From Polytrichum commune (Eukaryota; Streptophyta; Polytrichopsida; Polytrichales; Polytrichaceae), in contig OX485803.1 in assembly GCA_950295325.1 (NCBI GenBank), forward strand, positions 74,725,554 through 74,789,553: 64,000 nt of DNA. The letters are read 5' to 3'. Of the stretch, positions 24,100-34,632 are shown in pieces. The notes beneath the pieces are model-generated. The model saw nothing but the letters and a program-made list of their open reading frames with translations. It ran no database searches and was not told the DNA's origin. The stretch's first letter is position 1. The number at the start of each line of letters is the position of its first letter. The position numbers and the translations under genes were made by a program.

Positions 24100-25856
24100 A
24101 TGTTAGCCCTAATTCTGAGGCATTTTGAGGAGACTGAAGTTCCTTTGGTTCCCAAACGAAGAGAAAGGCCAACCTATAACAACAAAGAGGTAAAAGAACA
24201 TGTAAAGTAGTGTGAATTACGAAGCTCTAGAAAATGTTCTGTGGGAACATTCAACAAGCAAGGATCATGACAAGTAGGATAAATATGACAGGCAGAGTCT
24301 GTGGGATGGATGAGGTGTCTAATCTGTTGGTCTTGAGAAATTCCAAACCACTTGAGAAATACACATTATTCTTCTGAAATGTCCAACCACTTCTCAACTT
24401 CTCATTAGAAAGCAACCTCAAGGAAACATCTTGGCCTTCAAGGGGGTTATGTCAGTACCAATGATTACCAGACGATTGAGCATGCTATTGAACACATCCC
24501 AACTTTTGAAGAAAAACTAAACTCAAAAAAAGGACAGTTTTACACAACTACTTCTCGGGATAAAGATTCTATCTCTATTTGGAGACATCCAGTACAAACA
24601 CCATGGTACACCGCATCATCACATTATCAACCTTCTACCTGCCTATATCATCTGCGTTGTCATAAATCCTGAGGAATTATTTTACATGGAGTCAAAATTG
24701 AAATTCACTTGACCACCTGCAAGATGAAGAGCTGACTGGTGGTGGGTTCTCATGGCTGGAGGCTGCAGAGTGAAGTGGAAACAGCCTTGGCACGCATCCT
24801 GGGCCTCAAGGTATCAGCCTTCAACCTTTACCTCTGTAGTATGAAAGCCACAAAGAAATATATGCTTACAATAGATTTCTACTGTCTCTGACAATGTGAT
24901 CACATCATTTCGTCTATTTGCATATCTTGGAAGAATTTATATTTTCCTCAAAGAGGAGAGTGAAGATATCATAGCATTCGTAAGCATGTGTAAGGACGTT
25001 CTCTTTTTATTCTAGCTTTAAGAATAATATTTCAAGGATCAAGGTCCTCGATTACATGCATGAATGCCAAGCAATATGAAGTGGCACGTTCTCATTAGTT
25101 GAGACCTGATTGTTGCTTATCTTTGGGACACTGTCTTCTTCCATCTACCAAGATTCAATTGAAAAGGTGTGTTCCAAGTGGAATCATTCTTAGGTTATGT
25201 GGATTACCTAAGAGTTATTCTATCTGCAACAGATTCTAAATAGGCAACTTAAGAATGTTATGATGATGCCTTTTCAAATTGAGGGCATCTACAAGGCCAA
25301 GGGTAGATACATATATAAGAGCTTTTTGTCTGGTAATGGTCCACATAATATACGCGAATACTAATTTACATTGCAAGTAAAGGCGACAGCAAATCATGAG
25401 ATTCACAGAGTGACACAAATTGCAGGATGTGGTAGGACTGCTTCTATTTGATGATGATGGCAATGTACTCCGTTCTACAATAGCCGAGGTTGGTAAACTA
25501 TCTCCTAGCATACAGTAATTTATGAGCATAACATCTTCTTTTCGGACGCACATTATGAACTGACTACAGTGGAGGTATACCTATGCTTTGATTGATTTGA
25601 GTGACAGGAAGAAGTTGCCAAGTATGTGGTTGAGATCCCAGCTTTGGCCATAATGTGCCGCAGTGCGGTTCGAGAACTGGAACCCAAGAATGACCTTCAA
25701 ATGATCCGGATAAAGAGTAGAAAACATGAGATCATGGTGGTTGTTGAAGAGAAGTTTACCCTAATGGCCATTCAAGAGTATCCAGGTTTCTGGGTAGAAC
25801 CACCTCCTCCACCACCTCCTCCAAAAGACTCAGATGATGAGTATGATACAGATTAG
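24100..25856 (+). CDS. Dynein light chain, roadblock/LC7 family, spliced
   Basis: Roadblock/LC7 light chains sit on dynein intermediate chains and help assemble cytoplasmic or axonemal dynein. Four phase-0 exons: 24100-24189, 24769-24810, 25426-25488 and 25608-25856, giving 147 aa. The core runs from EVETALARILGLK through DVVGLLLFDDDGNVLRSTI to SAVRELEPKNDL and RIKSRKHEIMV. It follows animal DYNLRB closely in order and spacing (EVEETLKR..., KGV.G..VVN..GIPI.ST, STVRDIDPQNDL, RIRSKKHEIMV). The domain has extra residues at both ends: a basic N terminus ending RPTYNNKE, and a tail of eight prolines followed by DSDDEYDTD. The usual family length is about 96-105 aa. The first exon is inferred from an in-frame ATG and a gtaaaa donor and is less sure than the other three. 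The donor after exon 3 (gttggt) is non-ideal. Only 193 bp separate it from the PPR-SMR stop codon. Confidence 0.85.
24978..25265 (+). repeat. Intronic repeat, copy 1 (partner upstream of PAP2-B)
   Basis: Lies in the intron between roadblock exons 2 and 3. It shares ordered words with 31640-31910 in the same orientation: GTAAGGA.G.TCTCTTT, ACATGCATGAATG, CTTCTTCCATCTACC, TCAATTGAA.AGGTG, TGGAATCATTCTTA and ACTTAAGAATGT. Similarity is clear but diverged. Confidence 0.7.
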
Positions 25857-26389
25857 TTAATATATCTAATCAAGGGCTTCGATAGTGTATGGACTTTCCA
25901 AATTGGGCCAAAGTAGAATGCACTTCTTCATCTAGTCCATGGACATGATGCCCATTTTTGGAATTATATACTTGACCTTGTGTGTTTGTACAAAGCTGCG
26001 TGAATTACTGGGGATGCAAGGATTTGATGTGGAGCATGCCTCCACCTTAGTAAAATAATATTACTAAAATAACAGAAGTTTTCACATCTTGATGTCAGCA
26101 TGTACCCAGGTCTCTAGCTCAAGAGACATTTGTGATGGCTGTTGTTGTTTCTTTTTTGTTACACAGCTTCGTGACCATAGCAGGTTCACATGCATTCATA
26201 GTGGTCTCGAAATCTTAATCGTACACATTATCTTGCAATCGATCATGAAGCATCACAATTCATCATATCAATCTTAATCAATATTGCGAACAGATGTGTG
26301 CAGGTATTCCTGAGTTCCTTGACTTTCCTTGATTCTTGACCTGACATTATTCATGAAAGACGCTGATTAGGGTTCCATAATGAGTCCTG
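25857..26389 (+). other. 3' UTR of roadblock gene and intergenic DNA
   Basis: No second gene was seen in this interval. Confidence 0.4.
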
Positions 26390-26620
26390 GATATTAATGA
26401 AATCTCAATCAATCTGCCTCAATTTGTTCATGGCAAGAACGATCCACTGCAGTGCCAAGCTCTGCCTCTCACCGATTGTAAGGTTGTTATCCCCGATTCC
26501 CAGTCCTTTTGGCCATGAATGTTTTGATCTATTTAAATCTCCTGGCTATGGTGCTGCGTGACCTCACCGGTTGTGACCGGTCTTAAGCCGTGGCGATGTC
26601 CTGAGACAGGAAAAAACCTG
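26390..26620 (+). repeat. Inverted-repeat partner 1 flanking PAP2-A
   Basis: The reverse complement of this stretch matches about 30355-30590 in order: GGCTTAA, GGTCACAACCGGT, ACGCA, CATGGCCAAA, CAGAGCTT.GCA and CTTGC.ATGAACAA. The short palindrome-like word ACCGGTTGTGACCGGT is at the centre of the best match. Confidence 0.65.
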
Positions 26621-26897
26621 CCCTAGCCCTAAATCCTTACGGTCACACCAGATTCACTCTTATGTGTTCATTCTCCAGCAGCACTTTTGTCACGTGACTA
26701 TTTGGAAACCAGATAAGGTAGTCACTGTGGCCAAAGATTTCGGTGACACTAATAAGCTGCAATGTCATGTGTGTCGTCACGGGGTAACATTTCTATGTTG
26801 CAAGTTGCTGTTATCCTGCAATAAAAGCACATCTACAGGTGCCACTGAGTCCACATTTACCGCATCATTTTGTTTGGTAGTTTATTTCTTAGAGCAG

Positions 26898-27035
26898 AGG
26901 GAGGAGGTTTTGGCTGCAGTTTTGAGAGCCAAGAAAGATTTCCTTGACAGAAATATGTGTCTAGGACGCACTCCTAAACTCGGCAAAGTGAATCTGGGGC
27001 ATTTGCAATCCAACCCATTGCCATCCACGCTGTAG
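26898..27035 (+). CDS. Possible terminal coding exon of an unidentified gene
   Basis: After a pyrimidine-containing acceptor (ttagagcag) an open frame reads REEVLAAVLRAKKDFLDRNM and ends HLQSNPLPSTL before a TAG. The amphipathic, charged composition looks like real protein rather than chance ORF, but I do not recognise the family and could not find convincing upstream exons in 25.9-26.9 kb. It may be a 3' exon left by rearrangement, or chance. Confidence 0.25.
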   Translation, partial: REEVLAAVLRAKKDFLDRNMCLGRTPKLGKVNLGHLQSNPLPSTL

Positions 27036-27753
27036 GCAGAGAGGTTAACATCCGGATCAATAACTCTGGATTGAGTAGAGGATTTGTTGTTGCCCTACTT
27101 TTAACTCTTCCGGGCCAAAATCTTTTCGAAAGAAATACTTACCGGAAATGGTAGCAACGTGGTATTGATCACAGGGCGGCTTGCTAATAAGGTTGAAGGT
27201 TGAAGAAACCCTTTGCTTTGTGACAACTTTTCCAACCAGGTATGTGGCCTTCCCGAGCTTTCGAAATCCTCAGACAGATGCAAGAAATTAGCCTTTAGAG
27301 GATAGAACTGTGTAAGCCTAGCATCGTCGTAGAATGATGTACTCGAATTAGTCTTGGGAAATGAATGTGTGCTTCTCCAAGGTGTACAGTAAAGTCCAAT
27401 TTTTGCATTTCTTGCGAGGTGCAACGTGCATCCATGCATTTGACAGCACTTAAAAATTGTCCCCTGTCTCTATGGTTTCACCAAATATAGATGGGTTACA
27501 TTGGGATTCCTCGAAGAGAGTTGGTCGAGCACATTATATTCATTTTCCCTCATTCTGAAATGCCAAACATTGTCAGCTGGAAATAGGGCTTTAATTTTCA
27601 GAGACTACTTAAAGTTGCACAAATGTAAAAATGGAACTCAGCAAAATGTTTACAACCTGTGTGGAGTTGCGTTTTATGTTACTCCATTCGTAGAGAATAA
27701 CATCAAAGGTTATGGAATGCAGGAAAAATTGAACAGAAGACGTGGGTATCACC
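27036..27753 (+). other. Upstream region of PAP2-A
   Basis: No homologous coding sequence. It should contain the promoter and 5' UTR of the phosphatase gene that starts at 27754. An in-frame TGA at 27730 excludes a longer N terminus in this exon. Confidence 0.4.
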
Positions 27754-29261
27754 ATGAAGAACGGACTCCCACCCTCGGGTGCCCGGACTGCAAAAACTTC
27801 CAGGGGATTTTCGAGGGCTACATCAAGGGTGCAAACTCCAGAACAAAGCTCTGAGACGTCGACTGGCTCCAAATTCCTAGATAATGTTCTAGGGTTTGAC
27901 AAAACTTTTTCCAAGTGGGTTCACGAGAACTATCTTACAGATTTCACATATGCCTTCTTACGCTTCTTTGAATATTCAGGTGCAAAATCTCATAAACCTT
28001 CATCCTTTTTGAGCACCAAGAAATTAGGACATTATGACACGCCAGCTGTTGGGAGCATTTGACAAAATTCGGGAAGAATAGGCCACTTGTCATTGGCATA
28101 ATTGGTGATGTGAAGGTTTCCTGTTTTCTAATGGAAAATTTTGTGCATTTGGGTTAGCTAATTAGCGTGCACATGTGGCACTCATTTTGATCAATTCTTT
28201 TAGCGATTTGTACTACATTTGTCCTTTCTATAGAATTATCTCTTTAGGAGGTTTCCAGTCACTAGGGCATGGAATGATAAGGGCTTTGGGGAGCCGAACC
28301 ATCAAATGCAGCATTGTAGGTGGTCCTCAATGGACAGAAAGCACTTATGATTTATGGTAATAGTTATTTGAGGATCTTCTTCAGTTACACTGCACAAGTC
28401 TGAAGGTTTTCATTTGTAATTAGGGCACCAAGTCATGCGAGTCCTACTGCCAGCTGAATTGAAAGGCTTACCCATGGTTGTTCAGATCAGAGGAGCATTC
28501 AGAGTGTAGGAAATTGCTCAGTAAACCCTTTGAAGGGTTTATGGTCTGTTGATGTTTCTCTAATTTCTTACAAGTAACAGCTTGTGCTAAGATGCATTTC
28601 CATGTGTTCAGGTGACGGTCTATTCTGGCTCCCAGCCACAGCAGCATTTTGGCTGTCCCCAGGAGCTGGCCGTCCTGAGACGCGCATGTTTGTCTTCAAT
28701 GTGTTCATAGGCTTGATTTTCGATCTGTTTGTGGTTGGATGCATCAAAGCTGTGGTGAGAAGGAAACGACCGACGTATAACAGGGGACACTTGGTGGTTG
28801 TGTCAATGGATCATTGGTCATTTCCCAGTGGACATTCAACCCGTGCCCTCATGATAGTTACCTTCATTTGGCTCTACCTTCCCATGTGGCAGGACCTGCT
28901 GAAACGTCATTGGAACCCTTATCTAGTTGTTAGGTATGAAGAGAATATCTTCTTGTCGGAATACGTTCTACCTTCTATTGAGAATTGGATAGTCGCAATT
29001 GCAAATACTGTTTTGATCATCTGGGCATTGGCCACATTAGCATCCCGAGTTGTTTTAGGTAGGCACTATTTTTTGGATGTCATTGGAGGGGTGGTGATTG
29101 GCATTCTTGAGACACTTGTTGCACATTATCTTTTGTATGTGCCTCAAAAGGTCTCAGAGTTGCAACATGCATGGGTAATCTCCAGGTTCAGTCTATACGA
29201 GGAAGCTGTCTTGAGGTTTTTCCATGGACAGTGGTTTATCACTCACTTTCAATTGAGATAG
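27754..29261 (+). CDS. PAP2 family lipid phosphate phosphatase, paralogue A (LPP-beta/PLPP6-like)
   Basis: Membrane phosphatase that removes phosphate from lipid phosphates. Two exons, 27754-27979 and 28612-29261 (phase 1 intron between Ser and Gly of FEYSG-DG), give 291 aa. The catalytic motifs are complete: C1 K-x6-RP (KAVVRRKRP, near residues 121-129), C2 PSGHS (about 147-151) and C3 SR-x5-H-x3-D (SRVVLGRHYFLDV, about 219-230). Hydrophobic segments surround them, as expected for a multi-pass membrane enzyme with its active site at the membrane face. The phrase VDHWSFPSGHS-like (MDHWSFPSGHS here) and the FD..F..WVH start resemble plant LPP-beta and animal PLPP6. Tandem paralogue B lies 2.7 kb downstream. 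The start was chosen as the first ATG after an in-frame stop. Confidence 0.9.
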
Positions 29262-30354
29262 TTGAGTTGCCTTGTATTATATTTTTCAAAGTTACATATT
29301 GCTTCTAGGGTTGCATATGTTTGAAGACTCAAACAGACATGCAATGCTGTGCATTCAGTCTTTACAACAATTTGAGCATTTTATATTCCTGATGACTTAG
29401 GCTTGAATGATTGTTGACAATCACTTTGCAGTTAGAGAGGGCTCAGGATACAGGAAAAGAAGATTGAGACCTGTGAAGATTTCAAGTATCTGTTAACTTC
29501 TAGGGTTCATATAGGCAAGTTCTGCAATTTATAGGCATTCTGTTATGAGGTGAGTGTCTACAGAAGCAAGTATGTAATGGTAACATCAAATGGTTCACTA
29601 TCCAGTATGTACTATGGACGCACCTTTTATGAATGTACCTTCTGTGTCTCACGCTTAAATATCCTTTTTGGAACCTACGTTCTCTTCACAATCACCTGGG
29701 AAGTACTAACACTTTCTCATGAGACGGTTGACCCCTATAATACATTAGATCATTGATCTTGGTCACCTGGACCTTTAGAGTTTAAAGGAGTTGTCTGAGG
29801 TGGTCTTACTATGCTCCAGACTGCACGATAATCACCTTTCTGAAGTCGAGGCCACAGTGCAAATTTTCTGTCAGTTTTGGGAGCAGCTAATGCAAGAAAA
29901 GGTACCCTGCTCTGAGATTGTGCAGGAGACGGCCACATTTCAAACATTTATTTCAACGGCTGTGTCTTTGTGCACATTAATCCTCTTGACCTGTGCACAC
30001 TAATTCACTGGTATCATCAAATAGACGGTATTACATTCACCAGCGTGCCCCTCCGGACCTGTGAGGAAAAAGGTGTCTTGGAGTTTTTGACAACATTTTT
30101 CCTTGACGTCTAGATATATTTGAAGAGTTTGGGTTGCGTGTCTTGTATAGAGCCGGTCCAAGGCTTTAACTTAGGGGTTGCCACGTGTTTTCTGATACCA
30201 TACTGTGGGGCAAATGTTGGAAGAGCTATGATGTCATTGTGTCCTGAGCAATATGTAAGATGAGATCTGCAATTGTCACAAAATGCATGGAGTTTGGTGC
30301 TGCAGATTTTGACATTTTGATGTACTTAGGACAGGTAATCCAAGGGTATCGCAA
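29262..30354 (+). other. 3' UTR of PAP2-A and intergenic DNA
   Basis: No gene or defined repeat was seen. Confidence 0.4.
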
Positions 30355-30590
30355 ATGTGCAGCCTCTGGCTTGGGACCTGGCCATGGCTTAAAAGACTGG
30401 TCACAACCGGTCAGGTGACGCACCCAGTGAAGCCCATCCACCATGGCCACGAGATTCAAACAGAGTAATCTTATCCATGGCCAAATGACAACAGACACAT
30501 GGGGCGGCACCGAGAGCCAGAGCTTCGCATTCCAATAGGTAATGAAGTTCTTGCAATGAACAATTTCACGGAAAGGGAGTGTCCATTAAG
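30355..30590 (-). repeat. Inverted-repeat partner 2 flanking PAP2-A
   Basis: Inverted and diverged copy of 26390-26620; the best block is GGTCACAACCGGTCAGGTGACGCA versus the partner's GGTGAGGTCACGCA version. Together the two copies enclose the PAP2-A gene. Confidence 0.65.
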
Positions 30591-31639
30591 TTTAAGCATG
30601 ACCGTTATGACTTTACGTTGGAGTAACCACGCAGGGTTGGCTTGGAGTTTGCTCAGAAAGAGAACAACAATGTCACAGGTGCATTGGTCGATGTAATAAT
30701 GTTTCCTCAGTGGGTTCATTGGGTAAACCCAAGTGGCACTTATGATTCATGGATGTTGACATGGCGAGGGAATCAAGGTATTCAGGCAAGTTAGGAGTAA
30801 GTGAATGCGAAGTGTGCTTAATGGTGGATTGCAAGATGATGGTTAGGATGCAGGAAAGGAAATCCAAGATCACTGCCGATGCAACTGACCTCGTCTTATA
30901 AGATGCCATGAATCTGTCATGCTGCATGTCTGAAGGGGCCCAGCAGAAAAATTACAAAGACTTTGGTTGATGTCTGTTGCTATTCTGGAGATGTCTCTAC
31001 TCTACATCAGAAGTTTCTCCTTGAGCTACAGAACTGGGTTGATGCATCAAGATGTGAGACCCTCTGCTTTATTTTATTCTGATTCTTTGTCGAGATGGAG
31101 ATGTGCTCCCCATGAGGCATGCAATTCTGAGGTAGGTCTTTGCACACCTTTCTATAAGTCTTCTGTCATTTTGGTGCTGTCTATTCCTTGAGAATGTCTT
31201 TGTTCAGAAACTTTGTTTTCTACTTGAAGATATTAGGCATATCAGATGTTTCAAGTTAACTTTCTAGGGTTTGGGCACCACTTCGCTTTTGAAGACAGCA
31301 GTCTTTTATTATGGCAATTAACTGCGTCATGCATTTTAGGGTTGTTCTGTTGCTTCTGCTTTGGATGAAGAAGTGTGCTCATTCCTTACCACACTTGACT
31401 TAATAGCTACAGATGAGTTAGTCACAAGCAGAGGAGATTGTCAACACATGTGACGGTAGTTGATCTTATGTATTTGGTCGTTAATTGTGTTGATGTTGAT
31501 TTACAGACAATTTTAGTCTAACACAATCACACAAATGACCTATATTTGATAGTTATAAGTCGTGATTGATAGTGGTCCTCAAGTCCATATGGGTGAAATG
31601 TTTGACCTACTGTGCCGACCAAGGTTAGCATTGACAGTT
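30591..31639 (+). other. Intergenic DNA, possible 5' leader of PAP2-B
   Basis: A donor-like TCTGAG/GTAGGT at about 31131 and an acceptor TAAATGCAG at 31935 could bound a 5' UTR intron of PAP2-B. No coding signal. Confidence 0.3.
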
Positions 31640-31910
31640 TTTAGGCATTTGTAAGGATGCTCTCTTTCTAATCTTGCTTCAAGAATAAATACATGCATGA
31701 ATGTGGAGCACAGTCAATTAGCAAGCTTGCATTAGTTGACACCTCATTGTTACCTAATATCTTCGGACACGAAGCCTTCTTCCATCTACCTAGCTTCAAT
31801 TGAAGAGGTGCAGGTAAATGGAATCATTCTTACGTAATTCGAATGACCTAAGAAGTTTCCATTTGCATTGGGACCTAAACAGGCTACTTAAGAATGTGAT
31901 GAATACTGAG
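31640..31910 (+). repeat. Repeat copy 2, immediately upstream of PAP2-B
   Basis: Same orientation as its partner at 24978-25265, matching the words listed there. It ends about 75 bp before the PAP2-B ATG, probably within a 5' UTR intron. Confidence 0.7.
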
Positions 31911-31984
31911 ATTGCATTCCTTGAGTTAAATGCAGGTCCAGTTTAATGAGCAGTGAAACCTTGATTGATCAATAAGACGTAGAC

Positions 31985-32932
31985 ATGGTGCAAGTAAATT
32001 TACGCCGAACAACAATACGACAGCCAAAAAGAGCACTTGATCCTGACTTACTGGCCGTGCCGATACGGAGTGCAGGACCTTCCTCAATTTCAGCAAGTCC
32101 CTCCTCCCCCGCACATCAAATTATTCAGAACTGTCAAGCTAGAAATAACCGCGACACTCCCCAACCAAGCTTGCTTGACCGGATTGTAGAATTTGACAAG
32201 AGATTTTCAGCCTGGGTACATGAGCAAGGCCTAGGGCTTTTCTTCTACGTGTTTTTACGAACACTGGAGTTTTCTGGAGACGGCGTGTTCCTCATCCCAT
32301 GCGCGGCCGCGACGTTTCTCGCGCCGACTCCAAAACTCACACCTCAGCTTCGTATGTTCTTCTTCAACCTTTTCATGGGGTTCCTCTTCGACTTGATCTT
32401 TGTGTCCATCATTAAGAAAATAGTGCGGCGGCCGCGGCCATCATACAACCGGGGTCATTTTAAGACTGTGCAAGTTGATCATTGGTCATTTCCGAGCGGC
32501 CACTCGACACGTGCCTTGATGGTTGTCACCTTTTTTTGGCTCTACCTTCCCATGTGGAGAGACCAATCAGCCCGAATCTGGATGCCATACGTTATCAGCA
32601 AAATAGAGAGACATATTATTATACTCGATGAGTTTGTGCCAACAGCTGAGAATCTTCTGATAAGCATCATTGCGTGGGTGGTCACCACGTGGGCCATTGC
32701 CACCACCACATCACGAATTATCCTGGGGAGGCACTTTTTTTGTGATGTCATTGCCGGATCACTCTTAGGTGTATTTGAGAGTATTTTTGCACACTATCTT
32801 TTATATATTCCAGGAGAAGTGTCTGAATTTGTCCATCAAGTCATCAATGAAGCTTTTGGGTGGCTGGAAGATCAAGCTTGGAAAGTGTTTCACGGAAGAA
32901 ACTTTACTATAGAAAAGATTTCATCCAGATAA
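31985..32932 (+). CDS. PAP2 family lipid phosphate phosphatase, paralogue B, intronless
   Basis: Single open frame of 315 aa, closely similar to paralogue A over the whole membrane domain. Motifs: C1 K-x6-RP (KKIVRRPRP, residues 144-152), C2 PSGHS (170-174), C3 SRIILGRHFFCDV (243-255); all catalytic residues are present. The N-terminal 65 residues (Arg/Ser/Pro-rich) are not conserved with A. At the position where A has its intron, the frame reads straight through (EFSGDGVF). The absence of frame damage and the conserved motifs argue for a working gene. Same predicted role as A: dephosphorylation of lipid phosphates in an internal membrane or plastid; location is not deducible. Confidence 0.92.
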   Translation: MVQVNLRRTTIRQPKRALDPDLLAVPIRSAGPSSISASPSSPAHQIIQNCQARNNRDTPQPSLLDRIVEFDKRFSAWVHEQGLGLFFYVFLRTLEFSGDGVFLIPCAAATFLAPTPKLTPQLRMFFFNLFMGFLFDLIFVSIIKKIVRRPRPSYNRGHFKTVQVDHWSFPSGHSTRALMVVTFFWLYLPMWRDQSARIWMPYVISKIERHIIILDEFVPTAENLLISIIAWVVTTWAIATTTSRIILGRHFFCDVIAGSLLGVFESIFAHYLLYIPGEVSEFVHQVINEAFGWLEDQAWKVFHGRNFTIEKISSR

Positions 32933-34276
32933 TAATCAGCAGATAATTTGCAGCATCAGCTAGGCCATTGACTCGACCATTCGCCATGTTGCCCAAGTTA
33001 TAGGCAATGGCTGACTTGAGAAGAGGCTTGATCTGGACACGAAAAGCGAGGTGAGGAAGAGTTATTACTTGCCCGCAGGAAGACATGTATATATTTGTGA
33101 AAGGAGATTGGTTGCAGCGAGCACCAGGAGAAGATTATCCTTCCCTCAAAAATGTGCTTCCCTGATCATAAGGGAGAGCTTTGGACATGTGAGGATTGAA
33201 ATTTTGTTCAGAGCTTTTTCCAGGAAGGTGCATGCCTTCAAAGAATGTGACATTCTAATAAGCAGAGGCAATGACGAAAGCATACCTACACGGTGGTTGA
33301 CACTAACAGAAGAATCCCTCTGCATTCCTGTGAAGCTTATCTGCACAGATTCCCTTCTTGCCACTGCACAGGATTAGAACCTCAACTGTATATTACTTGA
33401 ACACTGCACATGCCCTAATGCAACAATTTGAATGTATTCAGTAGGTTTTTTGACAGGGATATTACAGGCTGATGTCCATCCTTGTTCCTTTATTAATTGC
33501 TCCAGGGTATGATAACCACAATATCCAATGTTGTGGACTAAGTACCAGGAAAAAATTTGGGAGAGCTTGTCTATTTTCTTACCACTAAGGGCATCAGGTA
33601 TGTGGGTGTTAATTCAGTTCGTTTGTTATGTTCTCGAACTTCTACCGATAAGATTTACACAATGGAACTTGTGCATTAGCAAATCTAAGATGAAGCATGA
33701 GCAGAAATCTGATTGAATGTTGGACCTCCCGTGATTTAGTTACGTTTATCGGAAGTGCATGTTTGTTGATTCCTGAACTGGGATACATAGGTCTGCCAGA
33801 TTGTGTGCATTATTTAGTGTGGCATAGTTAATAAAATTTGAAAACATAGTTCAATCTCTTTTAAAGACATGTCTTTATTGTGCTTGTTCTTTGATCACCT
33901 AAACACACACCAATCAAATATAAGTGTCCAATCAAGAAAAGTAATTGAATAACACCTGCATACGTTAGCTAGACAAGACCTGCTTGAAAACCATTACATG
34001 AGATACTATGGTGTACAGGTAAATTTATCAGAATCAAAAGTGGGGCTCCACTAACAATGATGTACTTTGCATATTGCTCACTGTGCTGAATGGACATAAC
34101 CTTAACTCAACATTGGTAGCCATATTTTTTAGAATGCCTTCTAACTATTGGAGTCTATCCCTGATGCATATGGTTCGAGGAGAGGAATTGTGATCGGTTT
34201 CAAAAACTAATCAGTGTTGAATGCAAGGTTGTGAGACCTCAGATATGTTTGTAGGCAATTGACCTAGATAAATCAA
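32933..34276 (+). other. 3' UTR of PAP2-B and intergenic DNA
   Basis: Contains at 33620-33790 a dispersed sequence that also occurs at 58845-59005 (shared words AACTTCTACC, AGATTTACACAA, GAAGTGCATGTTTGTT). No gene was seen. Confidence 0.45.
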
Positions 34277-34632
34277 CATGTTGGTAAATCAATCTCAGTA
34301 CATGAGTTAGATCAAGAAAAAGTGTTGGAAGGTCACCGATCCAACAGTACAACATCAAGGTTGTAAAATTAATATGTATGACATCTACAAATTCAGCTAT
34401 AAGGACATTCATATTCTTCTCCTTTGACACCTATGTAAACCTCAATTCACCTAAATATGGTACCGGCAACTTGCACGAGTATAGTGCAATAAAGGCCATA
34501 ACACATGTACAGGTTACCAACCCATAGTTAGTGAGGGGTTAAGCTTTGTGGGGGTACCACAGTTAAAGAGACAACACTACTAGCATACAAGTCCTACTTT
34601 CATAGATGACCTTCCATTGATTTACCAACATG
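34277..34632. repeat. Foldback element with 17-bp perfect terminal inverted repeats
   Basis: Left end CATGTTGGTAAATCAAT, right end ATTGATTTACCAACATG. The flanks on both sides share a ~30-bp word containing ATATGTTTGTAGGCAATTGACC (left flank 34237-34264, right flank about 34638-34663), with a third variant at 35060-35085. Confidence 0.65.
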
